Of a DNA stretch of 64,000 bases, positions 17,672 to 25,289 are shown piece by piece (within the stretch, counting starts at the first letter, position 1; every line of letters starts with the position of its first letter). Origin of the DNA: Streptomyces sp. NBC_00286 (GTDB taxonomy: Bacteria > Actinomycetota > Actinomycetes > Streptomycetales > Streptomycetaceae); the NCBI RefSeq assembly GCF_036173125.1, contig NZ_CP108054.1, positions 6,167,001 to 6,231,000 on the forward strand, written 5' to 3'. The notes under the pieces were generated by a model. That model was not told where the DNA came from. It was given only the letters and a program-made list of their open reading frames with translations, and searched no databases. The position numbers were made by a program, and so were the translations under genes.

Positions 17672-18187
17672 ATGCGCGTCTACGTCCCCCTGACCCTCTC
17701 CGGTCTCGCCGAGGCGTACAAGACGGGCGAGCTCGGGGCCGGGCCCTTCGTCGCGTACGCCGTCACGCCCGCCTTGCGCGAGTGGTATCTGTCCGACGAC
17801 ATCGAGGAGTTGGAGTACGCGGCGCTGAACCGGGCCGCGCTCGCCTCGCTGCGGCTGCTCGCGCTCGACCCGGGGACTGTGCGGCGCCGCGTCGTCGTCG
17901 CCCTCGACGTCCCGGAGGGAGCCGCGGTCGCCGATCCCGATCGCGGGCTCGACCCCGGCTCGCTCGGAGAGGTGCGGATCGACGGGCCCGTACCGCTGGC
18001 CAAGGCCGCGGCCGTGCACGTCGACTCGGACGAGGCCGAGGCGGATGTCACGGCGGCGGCGGACGCGCTGGGCGCGGCGGACACGGGCGACGACGACGCA
18101 CAGTTCGTCGTGGACGGGGCCGAGGACCACGAACTGCTGTGGTTCGCCACGCAGGAGATCCCGAACCTGGTAGGGCTCGGGGACTGA
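17672..18187 (+). CDS. DUF6912 family protein
   Basis: 171 aa. Begins MRVYVPLTLSGLAEAYKTGE, continues with FVAYAVTPALREWYLSDDIEELEYAALNRAA (shown in parts), an acidic region (about 115-155) and the C-terminal HELLWFATQEIPNLVGL. It matches a conserved actinobacterial protein of unknown function. Soluble, acidic, no cysteine-rich or ATP motif. ATG 17672 opens directly on the conserved domain. In related genomes it also lies beside the HAD and Rv3235-type genes (from memory), so a shared housekeeping role is possible but undefined. Confidence 0.7.
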   Translation: MRVYVPLTLSGLAEAYKTGELGAGPFVAYAVTPALREWYLSDDIEELEYAALNRAALASLRLLALDPGTVRRRVVVALDVPEGAAVADPDRGLDPGSLGEVRIDGPVPLAKAAAVHVDSDEAEADVTAAADALGAADTGDDDAQFVVDGAEDHELLWFATQEIPNLVGLGD

Positions 18188-18347
18188 CCCGAAGCCCGCT
18201 GGGATGGACCCCGGTCTGATCCGAGACCCGATGGGCCCCGGACTGGCCCGACACTTGGCGGGCCTCGGGGACTGAGGAGACCGCGCCGAGGCCGCCGGTG
18301 AAGAAATGCCTACGGCGTTGTCAGTGCCGGCGGGTACGTTCTTTGGC

Positions 18348-19013
18348 ATGGGGAAGCACAACGCAGCGCACATCGTGTGGGACTGGAACGGGACCCTGTT
18401 CCACGACAACGCGGCCGTCATCGGGGCGACGAACGCGGCCTTCGCCGAGCTGGGTCTTGAGCCGATCACGCTGGAGCAGTACAGAGAGCTGTACTGCGTT
18501 CCGGTGCCGAAGTTCTACGAGCGGCTGATGGGCAGGCTGCCCACGGACGCGGAGTGGGAGGTCATGGACGCCACCTTCCACCGGTACTACACGGAGCACC
18601 GGATCGGCTGCGGGCTCACCGACGGGGTGCCGGGGCTGCTCGCCGAGTGGGCTTCGGCCGGCGGCAGCCAGTCGTTGCTGAGCCTGGCCCGGCATGACGA
18701 ACTCGTCCCGCTGGTACGAGACTTCGGGATCGAGCCGCACTTCATACGGGTCGACGGGCGGACCGGTCCTTCCGGCGGCCGCAAGGCCGAGCACATGGTG
18801 CGGCATGTGGGGGCGCTGACCGGCGTGGAGCCCGCTCGTACGGTCGTGATCGGCGACGCTGCGGACGACGCGATAGCCGCCCGGCACGTAGGGGCGCTGG
18901 CCGTGCTCTACACCGGGGGCTCGCACAGCCGGGCCAGCCTCGAAGCGGTAGGGGTCCCTGTCGTGGACAGCCTGGAGGAAGCGGTCGTGGAGGCGGAGCG
19001 GTTGGCGGCGTGA
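18348..19013 (+). CDS. HAD-family hydrolase
   Basis: 221 aa. HAD motif I appears as VWDWNGTLFHD at residues 9-19, in which the usual second Asp is an Asn (D-x-N-G-T). Motif II is in QSLLSLARHDEL, and motif IV acidic residues lie in TVVIGDAADDAIAA. A helical cap sits between. It is likely a phosphoglycolate-phosphatase-like phosphatase, but the D to N change next to the nucleophile region is unusual and may alter activity. ATG 18348 is chosen; ATG 18306 would add 14 residues. Confidence 0.85.
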   Translation: MGKHNAAHIVWDWNGTLFHDNAAVIGATNAAFAELGLEPITLEQYRELYCVPVPKFYERLMGRLPTDAEWEVMDATFHRYYTEHRIGCGLTDGVPGLLAEWASAGGSQSLLSLARHDELVPLVRDFGIEPHFIRVDGRTGPSGGRKAEHMVRHVGALTGVEPARTVVIGDAADDAIAARHVGALAVLYTGGSHSRASLEAVGVPVVDSLEEAVVEAERLAA

Positions 19014-19078
19014 AGGGGCGTACCGGGGAGTGACCGGGGCGTACGGCGCGAGAGTGATGGACCCGTGACGTACGCCCC

Positions 19079-19142
19079 GCCGAAGCCGAAGCCGAAGCCG
19101 AAGCCGAAGCCGAAGCCGAAGCCGAAGCCGAAGCCGAAGCCC
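19079..19142 (+). repeat. Hexanucleotide microsatellite (GCCGAA)n
   Basis: About 10.5 uninterrupted copies of GCCGAA between the HAD and PfpI-like genes, followed by a diverged CCGAACCCGAA tail. It lies 16 bases past the stop of the leftward PfpI-like gene. On the minus strand it would read as Gly-Phe repeats, but that frame has no ribosome site. Likely replication-slippage-prone. Confidence 0.9.
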
Positions 19143-19157
19143 AACCCGAACCCGAAG

Positions 19158-19724
19158 TCAGGTCACCGGAGCCTTAGCTCGTAGCACCGTAAGGAACTCC
19201 CGCATCCAGCTGGAGTGGTCCGGCCAGGCGCGCGACGAGACGAGGGTGCCGTCGACCACGGCCTCGGCGTCCTGGAAGGTGGCGCCCGCGGCCTGCATGT
19301 CCAGCTCGAGCGCCGGGTACGCCGTGACGCGGCGCCCCCGGAGGCCGTCGATCGCCGCGGTCAGCAGGGGACCGTGGCAGATCTGGGCGACGGGTTTGTC
19401 CGTATCGAAGAAGGACTTCAGGATCTTGCGGAGTTCGAGGTCGTTGCGGAGGTACTCGGGTGCCCGGCCGCCGGGGATCACCAGGGCCACGTACTGGCCG
19501 GGGTCGACCTCCGAGAAGGCCAGGTCGGCGGGCCAGGTGTAGCCGGGCTTCTCGGTGTACGTATCGAAGCCGGGTTCGAAGTCGTGGACGACGAAGCGGA
19601 GTTGCTTGCGGGCGGGGGCGGCGATGTGGACCTCGTAGCCCTCTTCGCGCAGGCGCTGGTAGGGGTACATCACCTCCAGTGACTCCGCGGCGTCTCCGGT
19701 GACGATCAGGATCTTCGCAGTCAT
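19158..19724 (-). CDS. DJ-1/PfpI family protein
   Basis: 188 aa. Flavodoxin-like class I glutamine-amidotransferase fold: start AKILIVTGDAAESLEVMYP, conserved glutamate region, VIPGGRAPEYLR, and the nucleophile elbow AQICHGPLL with Cys116-His117. Related proteins act as proteases, glyoxalases or chaperones; the substrate is not predictable. ATG start is behind GGGAGC. It is convergent with the HAD gene across the microsatellite. Confidence 0.88.
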   Translation of the reverse strand: MTAKILIVTGDAAESLEVMYPYQRLREEGYEVHIAAPARKQLRFVVHDFEPGFDTYTEKPGYTWPADLAFSEVDPGQYVALVIPGGRAPEYLRNDLELRKILKSFFDTDKPVAQICHGPLLTAAIDGLRGRRVTAYPALELDMQAAGATFQDAEAVVDGTLVSSRAWPDHSSWMREFLTVLRAKAPVT

Positions 19725-20240
19725 GGCGCTCCGCTCCCTTCGCCGGGATCCGTCACGCCCAACGTGCCTCCGCGTCGGGCCCTTGCCAAGGGGGCTGCGC
19801 GCTGGGGTTTGCGTCGAGCTGAGCGAGCTGAGGGACTCGGGTACCCCAAGCGCCCGCTCGTAAGCCCCCGCGCACTGTGCAGACTGTCAAAATCCCACCC
19901 ACTCTTTTGTACACATGCGGCCCATGACGGGCCCCCCATGCGGAGCGATAGCCTTGTCACGTGATCAGCGCGATATGTCGCGGGAGCGTCTGTCTTCCCG
20001 CTTTGCGCCCGGACCGCACGGACGACATCCGTGGCCGGGCGGTCGCTGGTCTTCGCGGGCGGTACGAGTCACCGAGAGCAGTCTCACAGTCTCCGGCGGT
20101 GCCGAATATGGCCGATAACGCCCCGCCCCTCTCTCATCGCGACATAGCGTCGAAGCAGACCGGACACCCCGCGTCACGGCGCTACGTCACTTCACGTTTT
20201 TCGGCGTCACGCAACGGCGCGCGACAGGAGCCAGAGGACA
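19725..20240. promoter_or_regulatory. 516-bp gap upstream of NAD-GDH gene
   Basis: No gene. One clear stem-loop is at 20007-20040: inner stem CACGGA/TCCGTG around a CGACA loop, outer stem GCCCGG/CCGGGC. Several GTCAC-type words lie near 20172-20190 but without the 10-11 bp spacing expected of GlnR/MtrA sites. Leader-level control of the dehydrogenase gene is possible. Confidence 0.4.
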
Positions 20241-23200
20241 ATGCAGACCAAGCTGGACGAAGCCAAAGCCGAGCTGCTCGAACGGGCCGCCCGGGTAGCT
20301 GAGAACAGCCCGGCCGGGGTGCATCTACCGACCAGGGCGCAGGACGAGGGCACCACCGACACCCCGGACCACGCCACCGTGCTCGCGTTCCTCCAGCGCT
20401 ACTACCTGCACACCGCCCCGGAGGACCTCACCGACCGTGACCCGGTCGATGTCTTCGGAGCCGCCTACTCCCACTACCGGCTGGCCGAAAACCGCCCCCA
20501 GGGCACGGCCAACGTCCGGGTCCACACCCCGACCGTCGAGGAGAACGGCTGGACCTGCAGCCACTCCGTCGTCGAGGTCGTCACCGACGACATGCCCTTC
20601 CTTGTCGACTCCGTGACCAACGAGCTGTCCCGGCAGGGGCGCGGCATCCATGTCGTGATCCACCCGCAGTTCGTCGTACGGCGCGATGTCACCGGCAAGC
20701 TCATCGAGGTCCAGCCCACCCGGCCCGCCGCCGAAGACCTGCCGCACGACGCTCACATCGAGTCCTGGATCCACGTCGAGATCGACCGTGAGACCGACCG
20801 CGCCGATCTGAAGCAGATCACCGCCGATCTGCTGCGTGTGCTCTCCGACGCCCGCGAGGCCGTCGAGGACTGGGAGAAGATGCGGGACGCGGCGCTGCGT
20901 ATCGCCGACGACCTGCCGGCCGAGCCCAAGGCAGACGATCTGCGCGACCAGGAGGTCGAGGAGGCCCGCGAGCTGCTGCGCTGGCTGGCCGCCGACCACT
21001 TCACCTTCCTCGGCTACCGCGAGTACGAGCTGACGGAGGACGACTCCCTCGCCGCCGTCCCCGGCACCGGTCTCGGCATACTGCGCGCGGACCCGCATCA
21101 CAGCGGCGACGACGCCCACGGCCACTCGCACTCCTTCAGCCGGCTCCCCGCCGACGCCCGCGCCAAGGCCCGCGAGCACAAGCTGCTCATCCTCACCAAG
21201 GCCAACAGCCGCGCCACCGTGCACCGGCCGTCCTACCTCGACTACATCGGCGTGAAGAGGTTCGACGAGAACGGGAACGTCATCGGTGAGCGCCGCTTCC
21301 TCGGGCTCTTCTCCTCCGCCGCGTACACCGAGTCCGTACGCCGGGTGCCGGTCATCCGACGCAAGGTCCAGGAAGTTCTCAAGGGCGCGGGCTTCTCGCC
21401 CAACAGCCACGACGGGCGCGATCTGCTGCAGATCCTGGAGACATACCCCCGTGACGAGCTGTTCCAGACCCCGGTCGACGAGCTGCGGTCCATCGTCACC
21501 TCCGTCCTCTACCTGCAGGAGCGCCGGCGGCTCCGCCTCTACCTGCGCCAGGACGAGTACGGCCGCTACTACTCGGCCCTCGTCTACCTGCCGCGCGACC
21601 GCTACACCACGGCCGTACGCCTGAGGATCATCGACATCCTCAAGGAGGAACTCGGCGGCACCAGCGTCGACTTCACCGCCTGGAACACCGAGTCGATCCT
21701 GTCCCGGCTGCACTTCGTGGTCCGTGTCCCGCAGGGCACCGAACTGCCCGAACTGTCTGACGCCGACAAGGAACGCATCGAGGCGCGTCTCGCCGAGGCC
21801 GCCCGCTCCTGGGCCGATGGTTTCGCCGAGGCGCTGAACGCCGAGTGCGGCGAGGAGCGCGCGGCCGAACTGCTGCGCCGGTACGGCAACGCCATTCCCG
21901 AGGGCTACAAGGCCGACCACAACCCGCGTACGGCGGTCGCCGACCTCGTCAACCTGGAGCAGCTCGGCGACGGCAAGGACTTCGCGCTCAGCCTGTACGA
22001 GCCGGTGGGCGCCGGGCCCGGCGAGCGCCGCTTCAAGATCTACCGCATCGGCGCGCCCGTCTCCCTCTCCGCGGTCCTGCCGGTGCTCAGCCGGCTCGGC
22101 GTCGAGGTCACCGACGAGCGCCCGTACGAGCTGCGCTGCTTGGACCGCACGTCCGCCTGGATCTACGACTTCGGCCTGCGCGTGCCCCCGCCCAAGGGCA
22201 GCGGCGACTCCCTGGCCGACGACGCCCGCGAGCGCTTCCAGGACGCCTTCTCGGCGACCTGGACCGGACAGGCCGAGAACGACGGCTTCAACTCGCTCGT
22301 CCTGAGCGCCGGGCTGAGCTGGCGGCAGGCGATGGTGCTGCGCGCGTACGCGAAGTACCTGCGTCAGGCCGGTTCGACCTTCAGCCAGGACTACATGGAG
22401 GACACCCTCCGCAACAACGTCCACACCACCCGGCTGCTCGTCTCCCTCTTCGAGGCGCGGATGTCCCCGGACCGCCAGCGCGCGGGTACGGAACTGACCG
22501 ACGCCCTCCTGGAGGAGCTGGACGCCGCCCTCGACAAGGTCGCCTCGCTCGACGAGGACCGGATCCTGCGGTCGTTCCTGACCGTCATCAAGGCGACTCT
22601 GCGCACGAATTTCTTCCAGGAGGCGGGGGGCGGACAGCCGCACGAGTACGTCTCCATGAAGTTCGACCCCACGGCCATCCCCGACCTTCCGGCGCCGCGT
22701 CCGGCGTACGAGATCTGGGTGTACTCACCGAAGGTCGAGGGCGTCCACCTGCGGTTCGGCAAGGTCGCGCGCGGCGGTCTGCGCTGGTCCGACCGCCGTG
22801 AGGACTTCCGCACGGAGATCCTCGGCCTGGTCAAGGCGCAGATGGTCAAGAACACCGTGATCGTGCCGGTCGGCGCGAAGGGCGGCTTCGTCGCCAAGCA
22901 GCTGCCGGACCCGTCCGTGGACCGCGACGCCTGGCTGGCGGAGGGCATCCGCAGCTACAAGACGTTCATCTCGGCGCTGCTCGACATCACCGACAACATG
23001 GTGGCCGGCGAGGTCGTGCCGCCCGCCGACGTCGTACGGCACGACGAGGACGACACCTACCTCGTCGTCGCCGCCGACAAGGGCACCGCGACCTTCTCGG
23101 ACATCGCCAACGAGGTCGCGCAGAGCTACAACTTCTGGCTCGGCGACGCCTTCGCCTCGGGCGGCAGCGCCGGTTACGACCACAAGAAGATGGGCATCAC

Positions 23201-25181
23201 CGCCCGCGGCGCCTGGGAGTCCGTGGAGCGGCACTTCCGGGAGCTGGGCGTGAACACGCAGACCGACGACTTCACCGTCGTCGGCGTCGGCGACATGTCC
23301 GGCGACGTGTTCGGCAACGGCATGCTGCTGTCCGAGCACATCCGCCTGGTCGCCGCCTTCGACCACCGGCACATCGTCATCGACCCGAACCCGGACGCGG
23401 CCACCTCGTACGCCGAGCGCCGCCGCCTCTTCGAGTTGCCCCGCAGCTCCTGGGCCGACTACAACAAGGAGCTGCTGTCGCAGGGCGGCGGCGTCTTCCC
23501 GCGCAGCGCCAAGTCCATCCCGCTCAACAGCCACATCCGCCAGGCCCTCGGCATCGAGGACCGCGTCGCCAAGATGACCCCGGCCGACCTGATGCGGGCC
23601 ATCCTCAAGGCACCGGTCGACCTGCTGTGGAACGGCGGCATCGGTACGTACGTGAAGGCGTCGACCGAGACGCACGCGGACGTCGGCGACAAGGCCAACG
23701 ACGCGATCCGCGTGGACGGCGCCGACCTCCGGGTCAGGGTCGTCGGCGAGGGCGGCAACCTCGGCCTGACCCAGCTCGGCCGGATCGAGTTCGCGCAGCA
23801 CGGCGGCAAGGTCAACACCGACGCCATCGACAACAGCGCGGGCGTGGACACCTCCGACCACGAGGTGAACATCAAGATCCTGCTCAACACGGTCGTCGCG
23901 GACGGCGACATGACCGTCAAGCAGCGCAACAAGCTGCTCGCCGAGATGACCGACGAGGTCGGCCAACTCGTCCTGCGCAACAACTACGCACAGAACGTCG
24001 CGCTCGCCAACGCGCAGGCCCAGTCCCCGGACATGCTCCACGCCCAGCACCGCTACCTGCGCCACCTGGTGCGCGAGGGCCACCTCGACCGGGCCCTGGA
24101 GTTCATGCCCACCGAGCGCCAGATCCGGGAGCGCCTCAACACCGGGCACGGGCTGACCCAGCCGGAGACGGCCGTCCTCCTCGCGTACACGAAGATCACG
24201 GTCGCCGACGAGCTGATGCACACCTCGCTGCCCGACGACCCGTATCTGCGCAGCCTGCTGCACGCGTACTTCCCGACCGCGCTGCGCGAACAGTTCCTCA
24301 CGCAGATCGACAACCACCCACTGCACCGCGAGATCACCACGACGGTGCTGGTCAACGACACGGTCAACACGGGCGGTACGAGCTTCCTGCACCGACTGCG
24401 CGAGGAGACCGGAGCCTCGCTCGAGGAGATCGTCCGGGCGCAGACCGCGGCCCGCGCGATCTTCGGGCTGAGCGAGGTGTGGGACGAGGTCGAGGCGCTC
24501 GACAACAGGGTCGACGCGGGCGTTCAGACCCGTATCCGCCTGCACTCCCGCCGGCTCGTCGAGCGCGGCACACGCTGGCTGCTCAACAACCGGCCGCAGC
24601 CGCTTGAGCTCGCCGAGACGATCGACTTCTTCAGCGAGGGGGTCGCACGGGTCTGGTCCGAGCTGCCCAATCTGTTGCGTGGTGCGGACCTGGAGTGGTA
24701 CCAGCGGATCTTCGACGAATTGTCGGACGCCGGTGTCCCTGACGAGCTCGCCCAGCGCGTCGCCGGGTTCTCCGCGGCCTTCCCGGCGCTCGACGTGGTC
24801 GCGGTGGCCGACCGCACCGGCAAGGACCCGATGGCCGTCGCCGAGGTGTACTACGACCTCGCCGACCGCCTCCGAGTCAGCCAGCTCATGGACCGCATCA
24901 TCGAGCTCCCGCGCGCCGACCGCTGGCAGTCCATGGCCCGCGCCTCCATCCGCGAGGACCTGTACGCGGCCCATGCGGCGCTCACCTCCGACGTCCTGGC
25001 CTGCGGAAACGGCGCGGCCACACCGGAACAGCGGTTCAAGGCCTGGGAGCAGAAGAACGCGGCGATCCTGGGCCGGGCCCGTACGACCCTGGAGGAGATC
25101 CAGAGCTCGGAGTCCTTCGACCTGGCGAACCTGTCGGTGGCGATGCGGACGATGCGGACGTTGTTGCGTACGCACTCGTAG
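20241..25181 (+). CDS. gdh: NAD-specific glutamate dehydrogenase, large type
   Basis: 1646 aa, matching the very large (about 180 kDa) NAD-dependent glutamate dehydrogenases described in Streptomyces. They oxidatively deaminate glutamate to 2-oxoglutarate and ammonia in glutamate catabolism. The N-terminal third (1-700) holds ACT-like regulatory regions. The catalytic domain (about 800-1250) shows VEGVHLRFGKVARGGLRWSD, the lysine segment VKNTVIVPVGAKGGFVAK, VVGVGDMSGDVFGNGML in the NAD domain, and VVGEGGNLGLTQLGR. A helical C-terminal domain follows. ATG 20241 has AGAGGA upstream. Preceded by a 516-bp regulatory gap; no operon partner. Confidence 0.95.
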   Translation: MQTKLDEAKAELLERAARVAENSPAGVHLPTRAQDEGTTDTPDHATVLAFLQRYYLHTAPEDLTDRDPVDVFGAAYSHYRLAENRPQGTANVRVHTPTVEENGWTCSHSVVEVVTDDMPFLVDSVTNELSRQGRGIHVVIHPQFVVRRDVTGKLIEVQPTRPAAEDLPHDAHIESWIHVEIDRETDRADLKQITADLLRVLSDAREAVEDWEKMRDAALRIADDLPAEPKADDLRDQEVEEARELLRWLAADHFTFLGYREYELTEDDSLAAVPGTGLGILRADPHHSGDDAHGHSHSFSRLPADARAKAREHKLLILTKANSRATVHRPSYLDYIGVKRFDENGNVIGERRFLGLFSSAAYTESVRRVPVIRRKVQEVLKGAGFSPNSHDGRDLLQILETYPRDELFQTPVDELRSIVTSVLYLQERRRLRLYLRQDEYGRYYSALVYLPRDRYTTAVRLRIIDILKEELGGTSVDFTAWNTESILSRLHFVVRVPQGTELPELSDADKERIEARLAEAARSWADGFAEALNAECGEERAAELLRRYGNAIPEGYKADHNPRTAVADLVNLEQLGDGKDFALSLYEPVGAGPGERRFKIYRIGAPVSLSAVLPVLSRLGVEVTDERPYELRCLDRTSAWIYDFGLRVPPPKGSGDSLADDARERFQDAFSATWTGQAENDGFNSLVLSAGLSWRQAMVLRAYAKYLRQAGSTFSQDYMEDTLRNNVHTTRLLVSLFEARMSPDRQRAGTELTDALLEELDAALDKVASLDEDRILRSFLTVIKATLRTNFFQEAGGGQPHEYVSMKFDPTAIPDLPAPRPAYEIWVYSPKVEGVHLRFGKVARGGLRWSDRREDFRTEILGLVKAQMVKNTVIVPVGAKGGFVAKQLPDPSVDRDAWLAEGIRSYKTFISALLDITDNMVAGEVVPPADVVRHDEDDTYLVVAADKGTATFSDIANEVAQSYNFWLGDAFASGGSAGYDHKKMGITARGAWESVERHFRELGVNTQTDDFTVVGVGDMSGDVFGNGMLLSEHIRLVAAFDHRHIVIDPNPDAATSYAERRRLFELPRSSWADYNKELLSQGGGVFPRSAKSIPLNSHIRQALGIEDRVAKMTPADLMRAILKAPVDLLWNGGIGTYVKASTETHADVGDKANDAIRVDGADLRVRVVGEGGNLGLTQLGRIEFAQHGGKVNTDAIDNSAGVDTSDHEVNIKILLNTVVADGDMTVKQRNKLLAEMTDEVGQLVLRNNYAQNVALANAQAQSPDMLHAQHRYLRHLVREGHLDRALEFMPTERQIRERLNTGHGLTQPETAVLLAYTKITVADELMHTSLPDDPYLRSLLHAYFPTALREQFLTQIDNHPLHREITTTVLVNDTVNTGGTSFLHRLREETGASLEEIVRAQTAARAIFGLSEVWDEVEALDNRVDAGVQTRIRLHSRRLVERGTRWLLNNRPQPLELAETIDFFSEGVARVWSELPNLLRGADLEWYQRIFDELSDAGVPDELAQRVAGFSAAFPALDVVAVADRTGKDPMAVAEVYYDLADRLRVSQLMDRIIELPRADRWQSMARASIREDLYAAHAALTSDVLACGNGAATPEQRFKAWEQKNAAILGRARTTLEEIQSSESFDLANLSVAMRTMRTLLRTHS

Positions 25182-25208
25182 GCGGTCGGTGCGGCGGTCC
25201 GCACGCCA

Positions 25209-25253
25209 GTACGTACGGAGGTCCGCGCGTCGGTACGTACGGCGGTACGTACG
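25209..25253 (+). repeat. Three GTACGTACG repeats
   Basis: GTACGTACG at 25209, 25233 and 25245, in the 108-bp gap before the GT2-TagF gene; spacings 24 and 12 bp. Each contains the palindrome GTACGTAC, so the set could be operator half sites. No regulator is assigned. Confidence 0.5.
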
Positions 25254-25289
25254 AGGACGAGGGCGACCGGGACATTTAGGATCAATGGG

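Noticed and set aside
18908..19144. Minus-strand frame coding Gly-Phe repeats
   Set aside because: Created by the GCCGAA microsatellite; no ribosome site and overlaps the HAD gene end.
20160..20200. GlnR or MtrA site upstream of the glutamate dehydrogenase gene
   Set aside because: The GTCAC words are 13 bp apart start to start rather than 10-11, and the usual A/T context is absent.
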